From: CAMTWB01 sp037441775
GTDB lineage: Bacteria; Desulfobacterota; Syntrophia; Syntrophales; CAMTWB01
Length of the DNA: 60,680 bases
Assembly: GCA_037441775.1 (NCBI GenBank)
Contig: JBBIRO010000014.1
Coordinates: 1 to 60,680 of the forward strand
Direction of reading: 5' to 3'
The position numbers and the translations under genes are program-made. Positions within the stretch are counted from its first letter, which is position 1. Every line of letters starts with the position of its first letter. Below, in pieces: positions 1-8,528 of the stretch. Under the pieces are notes generated by a model. It saw only the letters and a program-made list of their open reading frames with translations. It was not told the origin of the DNA and searched no databases.

Positions 1-425
1 AACGTTACCGCTCTCCAACATCCCTTCGGTTACATTTTTTAATGAGGCAATGGGTTCCTACACCTGATCACGGTCCATAACTACGGACAACCAGATATGC
101 CGCAGGCTCTCACGACCCTCTTTAGACCTGGTCATTTTGGATAGTTTCGACGAATTGAGAACATCGAGGAAATCTTGTTTGCTCATGTTTGCTCAATCGC
201 GGGGCAGGCGATGGCCTCCCCGATCCTATCGGTGGCGTCCGCATCCAGTTTATCAAGGTGATCCCATAAGGTCTGGGATTCCAGATTTTCCTTCGGAATC
301 GGCGTATAGTGGCAAAGCGTGGTTACCTCTACCCATTGGGCAATAGTGCCTTAAAATGTCTCGTATTACTTCTCAATAACGCCTTTTCGATAGTCGGTAA
401 TCGTAAATAACATCTGTAACCACCG
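1..425 (-). pseudogene. Decayed, unidentified coding remnant
   Basis: Read on the minus strand, 183-425 gives a protein-like stretch interrupted by two in-frame stops. It ends in a segment containing LWDHLDKLDADATDRIGEAI and a TGA at 183-185. A second frame starts at an ATG overlapping that stop (ATGA, position 186), runs 42 codons to a TAG at 58-60, and looks coding beyond that stop to the window edge. The composition is more protein-like than the plus-strand ORF at 137-346. The LWDHLDKL segment faintly recalls IS1634-like transposases, but this is a weak memory-based impression and no catalytic motif is visible. Best read as the remains of one or two genes. Confidence 0.35.
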
Positions 426-547
426 CCAGTTAATGGTTCCGCAAGATTAGTCGCTCCTGTTGGCAAAAATCGGATGAAAGTTAATAGCGTAAAACCGACC
501 TACTTGCTAAAGACAGGGGGCGATCATAAGAATTAGCGGCTTCGTTA

Positions 548-1216
548 CTAAAGTAAAGGGGCGGACAGGTGCTTTCTGAAGCCTCTTTTGATGCTGGTGT
601 ATGTCTTGCGGTCCTTGGCGGCCAGAAAACGGGCAAGTTCCAGCGCCTTCTCCCATAACTGCGCCTGCGGGTAGGCCTGGTGTACGATTTGCATCTTCTG
701 GGCTTCCTTCCCCCCGATCCTCCTGCCCGTGAATAGCAGTTCCCCCAGGGCCTGGCCATCCGGGAACAGTCTCAGTATCTCGTGCATGACAGGCGTGAAG
801 GGAATCTTAATGTCTACCTCGGGCAGACAGAAATAACCCCGGTCTTCGCGCATAAAGCGAAAATCGAATGTGGCGGCAAGCAGGGCGCCTCCGGCATAGG
901 TATGACCGGTGAGGCAGCCGACAATGGGAAAATTCGCCAGGGCAAACCTTAGATAAAGCCGGTCCAGGAGGGTGGCGAACTCAAGAAAGTACTCGGGAGG
1001 CTGGGTGATTATCCAGTCCAGGTTGATCCCGTTACAGAAGAACTTTTCATCGTTGCTTGTTACCAGAAGGGCGATGTTTCCCTCCGTAGCTTCCAGCTCC
1101 GCCAAAACAGCGTTGTATTCCGCCACTACATCCGCCGTGAGGGTATTGGCATTTTGTCCGTTGGTCAGGGTAAGAATGTAGAGAGCGTCGTCGCGTGTCA
1201 GTTCCATTGTAGCCAT
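548..1216 (-). CDS. Enoyl-CoA hydratase/isomerase family protein
   Basis: A crotonase-fold protein of 222 residues, slightly shorter than typical 250-260 residue hydratases and closer to Delta3,Delta2-enoyl-CoA isomerases. The oxyanion-hole segments FFCNGINLDW and GHTYAGGALLAATFDF are present, and a CLPEVDIKIP segment carries a glutamate where isomerases place a catalytic acid. The start at 1216 is chosen because GGGAGGAAC lies just upstream; a longer reading frame to 1336 runs into a repeat and has no such site. It lies downstream of and co-directional with the two-component genes. Its enzyme class (moving or hydrating double bonds in acyl-CoA) fits the lipid cluster at 4784-12738, but a shared pathway is inference. 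Hydratase and isomerase activities cannot be separated from sequence here. Confidence 0.8.
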   Translation of the reverse strand: MATMELTRDDALYILTLTNGQNANTLTADVVAEYNAVLAELEATEGNIALLVTSNDEKFFCNGINLDWIITQPPEYFLEFATLLDRLYLRFALANFPIVGCLTGHTYAGGALLAATFDFRFMREDRGYFCLPEVDIKIPFTPVMHEILRLFPDGQALGELLFTGRRIGGKEAQKMQIVHQAYPQAQLWEKALELARFLAAKDRKTYTSIKRGFRKHLSAPLL

Positions 1217-1252
1217 ATAAGTTCCTCCCGTTGGTATAGATTTGAGGGCTTT

Positions 1253-1389
1253 GTAAAAAGTCAAAGGCTCCATCTCCCTTGAGGAAAGAGGGTTTGCGGC
1301 GAGGGGAATATAATGCCGGCTATTTCGAATATTCAAGTTCCCTCCCCTTCATCCCATCCCGCGAGGGGAGGGGAATGCGGACTTTTTAC
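1253..1389. repeat. MITE-like intergenic repeat, copy A
   Basis: A 137-base element bounded by a perfect 10-base inverted repeat, GTAAAAAGTC at 1253-1262 and GACTTTTTAC at 1380-1389. Inside are two GC-rich arms, CTCCCTTGAGGAAAGAGGG and CATCCCGCGAGGGGAGGGG, flanking an AT-richer core with GCTATTTCGAATATTCAAG. The right half aligns by eye with copy D at 37310-37403 and more loosely with copy C at 14702-14808. It sits between the regulator gene and the enoyl-CoA hydratase gene and carries no coding signal. It could be a small non-autonomous transposable element or a REP-like RNA hairpin. Confidence 0.6.
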
Positions 1390-1406
1390 ATCGCAGTAAT
1401 AATCGG

Positions 1407-2774
1407 TTATTCTTGGCGCCGCAGGTTGTATTTAATCATTTTCATCTGTAGTCCCTTGCGGCTGATGCCCAGCCGCCGGGCCGTCCTGGTTACGTTCCCC
1501 ACCTCCTCTTCGAGCGCCTTGACAATAGTCTGGCGCTCCCCCTCCTCCAGGTGTTCCTTCAGAATGAGGTTGAACGGTTTTCCGTTTTCGCAGGGCGTGC
1601 TAATGTCCAGCTTGTCAAAATTCAGTTCGGCGGGCAGGTCAGCTAAAGTAATTGATCTACCCGTTGCCACCAGAACGAGACGTTCCATTAGATTTTCCAG
1701 TTCTCGGATATTTCCCGGCCAGGAATATCTTTGGAAAATTTGCCTTACCTCCGGATCGATTTTCTTGATATTACCTGCCAGCTTATCATTAAAGCGCGAA
1801 AGGAAATGATCAGCCAGCAGCTCCACGTCTTCCCGTCGTTCCCTTAGCGGCGGTATCTGGATCGGAAATATGTTGAGTCGATAATACAAGTCTTCCCGGA
1901 AGTTTCCAAGCTTTACCTCATCCAGAAGATTACGGTTAGTGGCTGCCACCAGACGTACATCAACCTTGATAATCTTGAGGCCTCCCAGGCGTTCGAACTC
2001 CTGTTCCTGAATCAGGCGGAGAATCTTGACTTGCATCTCTTTGGGTATTTCGCCGATTTCGTCGAGAAAAACAGTGCCCCGGTCGGCAATTTCAAATTTT
2101 CCCTGTTTACGAAAGTGAGCGCCGGTAAATGCCCCCTTCTCGAACCCGAAGAGTTCGCTCTCCATAAGATTTCCCGGTATCGCGCCACAGTTGATCTTGA
2201 TGAAAGGATTATCCCGGCGGGGGCTGTTCATATGGATGGCCTTGGCCACCAGTTCCTTGCCGGTGCCGGTCTCCCCGGTAATAAGGACAGTAGTACGGGT
2301 GGGGGCGACTTTTTTAATCTTTTCATAAATTTGCTCAATAGCCGGGCTTAACCCGATTATTCCCTGGCGGTCAAAGTCGCCCGCTTCCGGCAGGTATTCA
2401 CTTTGATCCAAGTGTCGCGAGGTCAGGGCCTTCTTCAGCAGCGCTCTTAGCTCATCGAGTTCAAACGGCTTGGTTATATAATCGAAGGCGCCCCTCTTTA
2501 CCGCGTCCACAGCGCCCGCGACAGTAGCGTAAGCACTGATGATGATTACCGGAATGGCCGGATAATGTCGCGTAATCTGATCCAAAAGACCGAGTCCATC
2601 CAGTCGGGGCATTTTAAGATCGGTAATTACTGTGTCTATACCTCCTGCCTTGATGATCTGCCAGGCCTCCCGACCATCCGCGGCCAGAGCCACTCCGTAG
2701 CCTTCCCGGGAGATCATGGCCTCAAGGACAAGGCGCATATTCAATTCATCGTCAACAACCAGTATTTTGGGCAT
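1407..2774 (-). CDS. NtrC-family sigma-54-dependent response regulator
   Basis: A 455-residue response regulator with full NtrC architecture. The N-terminal receiver has the acidic pair VVDDE and phospho-acceptor Asp52 in TDLKMP. The central AAA+ domain has Walker A GETGTGKE, the sigma-54-contacting loop GAFTGA and Walker B-like FLDEIGEIP. The C-terminal Fis-type helix-turn-helix includes TARRLGISRKGL. It is 58 bases downstream of the sensor kinase gene and is almost certainly its partner. Such proteins bind upstream enhancer sites and drive sigma-54 promoters. A dyad at 4547-4566 and a sigma-54-like element at 4693-4708, beyond the kinase gene, are plausible targets, which would put the lipid cluster under this system. 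That link is inferred. Confidence 0.93.
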   Translation of the reverse strand: MPKILVVDDELNMRLVLEAMISREGYGVALAADGREAWQIIKAGGIDTVITDLKMPRLDGLGLLDQITRHYPAIPVIIISAYATVAGAVDAVKRGAFDYITKPFELDELRALLKKALTSRHLDQSEYLPEAGDFDRQGIIGLSPAIEQIYEKIKKVAPTRTTVLITGETGTGKELVAKAIHMNSPRRDNPFIKINCGAIPGNLMESELFGFEKGAFTGAHFRKQGKFEIADRGTVFLDEIGEIPKEMQVKILRLIQEQEFERLGGLKIIKVDVRLVAATNRNLLDEVKLGNFREDLYYRLNIFPIQIPPLRERREDVELLADHFLSRFNDKLAGNIKKIDPEVRQIFQRYSWPGNIRELENLMERLVLVATGRSITLADLPAELNFDKLDISTPCENGKPFNLILKEHLEEGERQTIVKALEEEVGNVTRTARRLGISRKGLQMKMIKYNLRRQE

Positions 2775-2832
2775 AATATCGGCTTCTAATATGGAATAAG
2801 GCCAGTGTCAAGGTGGCTGGGCACGAGCCACG

Positions 2833-4344
2833 TCAGACCTTGAACCAGATGAGGAATACAGTTCCCTGGCCGGCAAGAGACTTGACCTCAATATTGCCGC
2901 CATGTTTTCGGATGATTTGCTGGCAGATCGCCAGTCCCAGACCGACCCCCCGCTTCTTGGTAGTAAAAAAGGGATTGAAGATGTTTTTGATGTTTTCTCT
3001 GCTGATTCCCTCACCGGTATCGCCAATGGCGATACCAACTTTGTCGCTGCCGTCGGCGTTTTTGGAAAGTAGCGTTCTGAACGAAAGAACGCCATGGTCA
3101 GGCATGGCATCCACAGCATTAAGGCCGATATTGAGGAGAACCTGAATGACCTGCTCGGCATCAACCTTTACCAAAGGAAGCTGGGAATGAATTTCCTTGC
3201 GAATGGCGATTTTCTCATTATTGGTGTTGGCCTCGATCAAGGTTATGGCACGGTTCAATATGACAATGATGTCCTGTTCAGCCGGTTTTATCTCGTAGGG
3301 CTTGGCATAGTTTATAAACTGAGATACCACCCGGTTCAAACGGTCTGTCTCGTCTATGATAACCTGCAACAACCCCTGCTGTTGCGGGAGAGCATCTGCC
3401 TTGAGATACTGGGCAGCTCCTTTAATCGAGCCCAATGGGTTGCGTATTTCGTGGGCCAAAACAGGTGCCATCTCTTCCAATAGATGTGCTTTTTCCCTCT
3501 CCAGCCTCCGGTCCAGTTCATAAAAAGAAGTAAAAATATCTTTGCCTTCTGGGTATATATAGGCAAATATCCTTTCTAAAAGCAGGCGGAGCGTGGGAAT
3601 GGAAATAACCACAATCAACGAGGCAATGAACACCTGGGTGAAGAGAGGGCTTGCCCCATTACTGAAAAGTTCGGCAAAAATGATAATCGTCATGGCGGCG
3701 AGAAACGACATGACGACTATTCCCGCTGCCCGGGCCATTAATTCGTACAGTTTAGTCAGTTGGGGATAGACAATAATCATCCAGGTGAAATACATCAGTC
3801 CCGCAAAAGCCAAATCAGTCACATATCGCTGTGACTGGCCGATAATGAGGTCCAGGCAGCCAATGGTGATGGTTAAGGCCAGCGCCGTCGCCTGATATTC
3901 GAGCCGCTTTTTTTCCGCCCCCTCAGGCTTTAGCCGCAAGTGATAAAGCACGCGCAAAAGAATATAAGCCATCGCCATCGCCAGCAAGGTTTCCATTATC
4001 GGAAACAGAAGTTCCCGCAAGCCCGGTCTGGCGAAAAATAGAGCGAACGAAAGAAAACTGATGAGCGAAGTTATGGGCAATATTCTCTTTGTCCGGATGG
4101 CTTCGCCCTGCGCAAGGTAATTCATAAACAGAACCAGAGCCGGCCCCAGTCCCACGAGGCCGGCAAATCTTATCAGGTTTGGGTAGAGACCCGGGGAGAG
4201 ATCAAAGAGAAATGAGCCTCCGCGGTAAAGGAAAACAAAAAAACATATCAAGACAAAAGGCAGATTAATACGATCGGTCTTTTTCCGTAGCAGCAGGCTT
4301 AGTGCTAAAACCAGGCTGATTAAGGCCAGGGTAAGTTTTTCCAA
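2833..4344 (-). CDS. Membrane-bound sensor histidine kinase
   Basis: The N-terminal half is built of about seven hydrophobic segments. It is followed by a HisKA domain with the phospho-accepting histidine in LAHEIRNPLGSIKG (near residue 298 with this start) and a HATPase domain with LLNIGLNAVDAM, IGDTGEGIS and KRGVGLGLAICQQI. The start is set at TTG 4344 because GGAAAGGA lies seven bases upstream. A frame opening at TTG 4398 lacks a ribosome site and overlaps a likely promoter. With this start it is 503 residues. It is the first gene of a kinase-regulator operon. The signal is unknown; the polytopic sensor could detect a membrane or lipid state, but nothing in the sequence proves that. Confidence 0.9.
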   Translation of the reverse strand: MEKLTLALISLVLALSLLLRKKTDRINLPFVLICFFVFLYRGGSFLFDLSPGLYPNLIRFAGLVGLGPALVLFMNYLAQGEAIRTKRILPITSLISFLSFALFFARPGLRELLFPIMETLLAMAMAYILLRVLYHLRLKPEGAEKKRLEYQATALALTITIGCLDLIIGQSQRYVTDLAFAGLMYFTWMIIVYPQLTKLYELMARAAGIVVMSFLAAMTIIIFAELFSNGASPLFTQVFIASLIVVISIPTLRLLLERIFAYIYPEGKDIFTSFYELDRRLEREKAHLLEEMAPVLAHEIRNPLGSIKGAAQYLKADALPQQQGLLQVIIDETDRLNRVVSQFINYAKPYEIKPAEQDIIVILNRAITLIEANTNNEKIAIRKEIHSQLPLVKVDAEQVIQVLLNIGLNAVDAMPDHGVLSFRTLLSKNADGSDKVGIAIGDTGEGISRENIKNIFNPFFTTKKRGVGLGLAICQQIIRKHGGNIEVKSLAGQGTVFLIWFKV

Positions 4345-4379
4345 AGACTGTTCCTTTCCGGGGCGTAAATAACTATCTA

Positions 4380-4408
4380 AATCTACCCAAGTAGTCAATG
4401 GAAGTCAA
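4380..4408 (-). promoter_or_regulatory. Probable sigma-70-type promoter of the kinase-regulator operon
   Basis: On the minus strand TTGACT (4408-4403) is followed after 17 bases by TAGATT (4385-4380). This would start transcription near 4373, about 30 bases before the TTG start at 4344. A second TTGACT at 4398-4393 with TAGTTA 17 bases on is an alternative. Identified by eye only. Confidence 0.4.
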
Positions 4409-4429
4409 GTAAGTCGGCTTCCTCAAAAA

Positions 4430-4508
4430 GTAAAAAGCGGCTTTTCCAGGAAAAAAGAGGGTTTAGGCGAGGCGAGGGAAAACAGGATATTTTACAAAGT
4501 TTTCAAAT
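4430..4508. repeat. Intergenic repeat, partial copy B
   Basis: Contains GTAAAAAGCGGC followed by CCAGGAAAAAAGAGGGTTTA and GGCGAGGCGAGGG, matching the left arm of copy A (1253-1389). It ends with GATATTTTACAAAGTTTTCAAAT, a degenerate form of the recurrent GACTTTTTAC motif. The right arm of copy A is missing. It lies in the divergent region between the kinase gene and fabD. Confidence 0.45.
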
Positions 4509-4546
4509 AAACCTCACTTTAATCATGCGAGGGAACTAGTTTGCAG

Positions 4547-4566
4547 GTGCGAAGTATTGTTCGCAC
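4547..4566. promoter_or_regulatory. Perfect dyad, candidate activator-binding site
   Basis: GTGCGAA, six bases, then TTCGCAC: a 7-base perfect inverted repeat in the region between the kinase operon and fabD. Its centre is about 150 bases upstream of the -12 part of the sigma-54-like element at 4693-4708, a normal distance for an NtrC-type enhancer site. It could equally be a repressor operator. No second copy was found by eye. Confidence 0.4.
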
Positions 4567-4692
4567 TGTATAGCTCGCTTCACACCAGGAAAAAGACGTT
4601 TAGATCATATGCGGCAGATCGAAGCGGTGGCGCATGAATAAATTCTCTGTAATTTCCGATGCATGGAGAAATTGAGCGTTAACTTAACCATG

Positions 4693-4708
4693 TGGCACGG
4701 TTTGTGAG
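4693..4708 (+). promoter_or_regulatory. Sigma-54-like promoter element before fabD
   Basis: TGGCACG matches the -24 consensus of sigma-54 promoters exactly. After four bases comes GTGAG, which keeps the key TG of the -12 box TTGCA but not the rest. Transcription would begin near 4720, leaving a leader of about 65 bases before the fabD start at 4784. The imperfect -12 box is the weak point; the adjacent sigma-54 activator gene raises its plausibility. Confidence 0.4.
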
Positions 4709-4783
4709 TGAGAGTCCGCGGTTCTTATTCGCTATGCAATCAATATGGTCCATTGCCGATACCAGGAAAGGAGATCAATAGAT

Positions 4784-5731
4784 ATGTCCCAAAGCAGAAT
4801 TGCCGTGGTTTTTCCCGGTCAAGGGTCGCAGCGGTTTGGTATGGGAAAAGATTTTTACGAACAGGAGAGCGTCTGCCGAAAGACTTACGAGGAAGCTTCC
4901 GATGTCCTGGGATGGGACGTTGGGGCCATCTGTTTTGGCGATGATGCCCGTCTGCATCAAACCGAATATACCCAGCCCTGTATTGTAACAACCGAAGTCG
5001 CCATGCTGCGTGGGCTAGCTGAAAGATATGGTTTTGAGCCGAATATCTATGGCGGCCACAGCCTGGGAGAATATAGCGCGCTGGTTGCGGCAGGAGTCAT
5101 TCCTCTGGCCGTGGCTCTGACCATTGTCGTCGTTCGGGGACGACTGATGCAGGAGGCGATGCCCCTGGGTACGGGAGCCATGGCGGCGGTGATTAGTCCA
5201 GATCTGGATACGGAGGCGATCAGGAGGCAGATTTTTGATTTGCCAATCGATTTAGCAAACCTCAACTCGCGGGAACAGATTGTGATCAGCGGCAGCGCCG
5301 AGGCCATGCCGGAGGCGGAAGCGCGTATCAGCGCCTTTATGGAAGCCCAAAAGAGAGAATGTCGAATTGTGCGCCTTAATGTCAGCGCCGCGTTTCACAG
5401 CCGCTTCATGCAGTCGATCCAGGAGCCGCTGGCGAAAAAAATTGCTGAGGTCCGAGATGATATTACGGTAAAAAACGCCGCTTACGTAACATCCAATTAT
5501 ACCGGTGGGTTTCATGTTCCTTCAGAAGAGCGGTTATGTCAGAGCTTGATTGCGCAAGTCAGCAAAACAGTCCGTTGGAAAGAAAATGTGGAGGCAATAT
5601 CACCGCTGGTGGATGAGGTTTACGAGATTGGCCCCACCCGGCCCCTAAAGGCCCTCTTGGGCAGTATGGGAGTGGAATGCCGGGCCATAACCACTTTGGC
5701 AGCGGCTGAGAAAATCTTCGGGATGAACTAA
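4784..5731 (+). CDS. fabD: Malonyl-CoA:ACP transacylase
   Basis: Transfers malonyl groups from CoA to an acyl carrier protein to supply extender units. The 315-residue length fits FabD. The PGQGSQ motif lies at residues 11-16, the nucleophile Ser93 in GGHSLGEYSAL, and the partner histidine in SAAFHSRFM near residue 205. ATG 4784 is chosen over 4745 because AGGAAAGGAG precedes it. It opens a ten-gene run in which every gap is at most 18 bases and most genes overlap, so it is probably dedicated to this cluster rather than to housekeeping fatty acid synthesis. Whether a second fabD exists elsewhere in the genome cannot be seen here. Confidence 0.93.
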   Translation: MSQSRIAVVFPGQGSQRFGMGKDFYEQESVCRKTYEEASDVLGWDVGAICFGDDARLHQTEYTQPCIVTTEVAMLRGLAERYGFEPNIYGGHSLGEYSALVAAGVIPLAVALTIVVVRGRLMQEAMPLGTGAMAAVISPDLDTEAIRRQIFDLPIDLANLNSREQIVISGSAEAMPEAEARISAFMEAQKRECRIVRLNVSAAFHSRFMQSIQEPLAKKIAEVRDDITVKNAAYVTSNYTGGFHVPSEERLCQSLIAQVSKTVRWKENVEAISPLVDEVYEIGPTRPLKALLGSMGVECRAITTLAAAEKIFGMN

Positions 5732-5746
5732 AATTAAGGCGGACAA

Positions 5747-6943
5747 ATGTGTTTTCAAATTTTCGAAACTGACCAGAACTACGTTGATCTGGTGAGCGTA
5801 TTTGTCAAGAAAGAAATTCTTGACGGCATCATGATCCGGGAGAAAAAACATGATTTTCCCTCTGATATCATCAAAAAAGTATGGGAACTGGGGATCATGA
5901 ATATCTGCATCCCGGAATCGCTTAAAGGCTACTCGCTGGATATTACATCAGGCGCAAGAATTATTCAGGAGCTATCCTACGGGGACACGGGCATATCGAC
6001 TTCGGCCATGTGCAACGATTTGGCCAATCAGGTCATTGCGCAGCATGGTTCCCTCAGGCAGCAGGAAATGTTTCTTCGTCCTTTTGTCGAAAAGCCGCTA
6101 TTGGCCTCTTTTTGTTTAACTGAACCCGATGCCGGCTCCGACAATTCGGCGATGACCACGACTCTCACCAGGAGTAACGACGGAAAATATATTCTAAACG
6201 GCGCGAAATGTTTTATCACCAATGCCTCTTATGCCTCGCAGTTCACCGTCTTTAGCAAGCTGGGAAGCCCCGGCAGTAAGCTCCTTGCCTGTGTGGTTAT
6301 TCCGGTGCCAGGCGATCCCCCTCAGGCTGATTCGCAGGTTGCGACAGGCAGAATAATCCGTCTGCCGGAAGGAGGCCTGATTGCTATCGGCAAGCCCGAG
6401 GACAAGCTTGGTCAACGCCTGTCCAATACGGCCAGCGTTACTTTCGAGGATGTTGTCGTTGATGAAAGCCAGATTATCGGCGACCGGCGGCAGGGCTTCA
6501 AATATATTATCGATATTTTGGATTTCGCTCGGCCGATGGTGGCGGCAATCGGAGTCGGTCTGGCGCGGCGAGCGTTTGCGGTAACGCTGGATTACACCCG
6601 GCAGCGGAGGCAGTTCGGGGTCCGGCTCTGTGACCTGCCCGTGGTTCGCGACATGTTGGTCAAGATGTGGAAACGGGTGGAATTGTCCGAAATGGCCCTC
6701 ATGAAAGCAGCCTGGAAGGTGCAAACGCAGGCGGAAGATAGAGGGATTTATGCGTCTTTGGCCAAAAATACCGCTGCTGAGGCGGCTCTATTCTGTACCC
6801 AGGAGGGCCTTCATCTGCACGGTGGCTACGGTTTCATGGCGGAATACGAAATTTCCAAGCTGGCCCGCGATGCCCACATCATCGACATTTACGAGGGAGT
6901 GAGAGAAGTGCAGGATATGATTATCGGCCGGGAGATAATTTAA
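5747..6943 (+). CDS. Acyl-CoA dehydrogenase family flavoprotein
   Basis: A 398-residue member of the acyl-CoA dehydrogenase family. FAD-binding FCLTEPDAGSD and substrate-pocket FDFAR-like DFARPMVAAIGVG are visible, and TRQRRQFG and LHLHGGYGF lie in the C-terminal domain. The catalytic glutamate is kept in DIYEGVREVQ, the position of the base in medium-chain enzymes, so it is probably active. It lies 15 bases after fabD and its stop shares one base with the next start (TAATG). Members normally oxidise acyl-CoA to 2-enoyl-CoA. Sitting among ACP-dependent synthesis genes, it might make an unsaturated starter, desaturate an acyl-ACP, or stand in for the missing enoyl reductase; sequence alone does not decide. 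Confidence 0.9.
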   Translation: MCFQIFETDQNYVDLVSVFVKKEILDGIMIREKKHDFPSDIIKKVWELGIMNICIPESLKGYSLDITSGARIIQELSYGDTGISTSAMCNDLANQVIAQHGSLRQQEMFLRPFVEKPLLASFCLTEPDAGSDNSAMTTTLTRSNDGKYILNGAKCFITNASYASQFTVFSKLGSPGSKLLACVVIPVPGDPPQADSQVATGRIIRLPEGGLIAIGKPEDKLGQRLSNTASVTFEDVVVDESQIIGDRRQGFKYIIDILDFARPMVAAIGVGLARRAFAVTLDYTRQRRQFGVRLCDLPVVRDMLVKMWKRVELSEMALMKAAWKVQTQAEDRGIYASLAKNTAAEAALFCTQEGLHLHGGYGFMAEYEISKLARDAHIIDIYEGVREVQDMIIGREII

Positions 6944-7935
6944 TGCTGTATCTGCACGGGGTTGGCCACTTTCATCCGGAAAATGTCATTACCAACAGAT
7001 TTCTGGAAGAGCTTGATATTGGAACTAACAACGAGTGGATCATGGAGCGCGTGGGAATAGAGTCCCGCCGCACGCTGTTGCCGCTCGATTACATCAAAAG
7101 CACGAAAAACCAGGATTTACGAGTGGCCTACGAAGCGGCGCTCTACACCAACGCCCAGACCGGGGCGGCGGCGGCGCGGATGGCCCTTGCCAGGGCAAAA
7201 TTATGTCCCCAGGATATAGGCCTGGTAATCGCCGGCAGCAGCGCTCCGGAATACCTGTCGCCGGCGGAGTCGGCCAGTATTGCGGCCGAGCTCGGCATTG
7301 ATGCCGCCTGTTTTGACATCAACTCGGCTTGTACAACTTTTGGAGTGCAGGTGAATTTTCTGGCAGCTTTGAAGCCACAAGCCTCCCCACCCTTCATTCT
7401 GTTGGTCAATCCGGAAAATATCACCCGCAGCATTGATTACCAGGACCGCAACACGGCCGTATTATTCGGGGACGCCACCTCCGCCGCAGTGTTGTCGGCT
7501 GTTGTTCCGACGGATAAGGTTATCATTTCCTGTGCCGTGCATTCCAATCCGTCTCAGTGGGATAAGGTCAGAATACCGCGGTTGGGCTTTTTCCGCCAGG
7601 ATGGCAGCGCGGTACAGCGTTTTGCCATTCACAAGACCACGGAAATGCTGCGGCTCTTGATGGCCGGTTGCTCCATGGACAAGGCGCCCCCGCTGTTCAT
7701 TGGCCATCAGGCCAACAGAATCATGCTTAATACTGTTTGTGAACGGGCCGGGATTAAGGAGGAAAACCACTGGTACAACGTAAATAACTACGGGAACACC
7801 GGCAGCGCGGGCGCTCCGGCTGTTTTAAGCCAGCGCTGGGATGAGATTCGGTCCGGACAGCAAATAGCGATGGTCATTGTAGGCGCGGGCCTAACATGGA
7901 CCAGGATGTTATTGCAAGTGGAGGGAGCAGATTGA
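6943..7935 (+). CDS. 3-oxoacyl-ACP synthase III-type ketosynthase
   Basis: Condenses an acyl-CoA primer with malonyl-ACP to begin chain building. The 330-residue protein has a complete KAS III triad: Cys130 in INSACTTFG, His255 in IGHQAN and Asn285 in NNYGNTGSAG. The start overlaps the stop of the dehydrogenase gene by one base and GGGAG lies upstream. The residues around the acyl pocket differ enough from ordinary FabH that a non-acetyl primer is conceivable, possibly the enoyl-CoA product of the dehydrogenase gene beside it; that is inference. The C-terminal end overlaps the probable TTG start of the next gene (TTGA). Confidence 0.92.
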   Translation: MLYLHGVGHFHPENVITNRFLEELDIGTNNEWIMERVGIESRRTLLPLDYIKSTKNQDLRVAYEAALYTNAQTGAAAARMALARAKLCPQDIGLVIAGSSAPEYLSPAESASIAAELGIDAACFDINSACTTFGVQVNFLAALKPQASPPFILLVNPENITRSIDYQDRNTAVLFGDATSAAVLSAVVPTDKVIISCAVHSNPSQWDKVRIPRLGFFRQDGSAVQRFAIHKTTEMLRLLMAGCSMDKAPPLFIGHQANRIMLNTVCERAGIKEENHWYNVNNYGNTGSAGAPAVLSQRWDEIRSGQQIAMVIVGAGLTWTRMLLQVEGAD

Positions 7936-8528
7936 ATTACGCGGATTTTCTTAAGAGCAATCAATTCGGGCAGGAAGAACTGCTGGCCTTTGCTTATGGA
8001 CGACTGGTGGATGACCCTCCGCCCAATTTTGACAGCCGTTTGCCGACGCCTCCCTTTTTGATGATCGATCGGATCCTGTCCATCAGCAGCAATGGCAGGC
8101 AAGGCCAGATTGTCGCCGAGCAGGATGTAAGGCTCGATGCCTGGTATTTTCAATGTCATCTGCCGGGCGACCCGATTCATCCGGGCTGCCTGTGTGTGGA
8201 TGCCATTTGGCAGTTGCTGGGTTTTTACTGTATCTGGCGCGGGGCTTTGGGTTCCGGTCGGGCGCTGGGCTGCGGGGAGGTGTCTTTTAACGGGCAGGTG
8301 CGCCCGTTAAACCGTTGTTTGCGCCACGAGATCAAGGTGCGAAGATTTTCCCTGCTGAAGGAATCAGGCGCCGCCATTGTCATCGGCGATGCCCGCATAT
8401 TTGTCGATAACGAACATATCATGGATGTAACCGCCGCCCGCACCGGTATTTTCCGGGGAATCGGCTACCATGATTACCCGCTGCGCTCGGCCAATTCGAT
8501 AGGCGGGCGGATGAAGGAGCCAAGATGA
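7932..8528 (+). CDS. FabA-type 3-hydroxyacyl-ACP dehydratase
   Basis: A hotdog-fold dehydratase of the FabA rather than FabZ type. LPTPPFLMIDRI, FQCHLPGDPIHPGCL and VDAIWQLLGFY follow FabA closely. The active-site pair is His76 and Asp90, with the same 14-residue spacing as His70/Asp84 of E. coli FabA; the aspartate separates FabA from FabZ, which has glutamate. The start is taken as TTG 7932, five bases after GGAGGGAG and overlapping the previous stop; ATG 7896 is in frame but lies inside the upstream gene. FabA also isomerises trans-2 to cis-3 enoyl chains, so the cluster may make unsaturated products. About 198 residues, against 170 for E. coli FabA, the extra length being at both ends. 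Confidence 0.85.
   Translation: MNYADFLKSNQFGQEELLAFAYGRLVDDPPPNFDSRLPTPPFLMIDRILSISSNGRQGQIVAEQDVRLDAWYFQCHLPGDPIHPGCLCVDAIWQLLGFYCIWRGALGSGRALGCGEVSFNGQVRPLNRCLRHEIKVRRFSLLKESGAAIVIGDARIFVDNEHIMDVTAARTGIFRGIGYHDYPLRSANSIGGRMKEPR

Noticed and set aside
137..346. 69-residue plus-strand frame at the left edge
   Set aside because: Rich in Arg, Pro and Ser as shadow frames are; the opposite strand gives a more protein-like reading.
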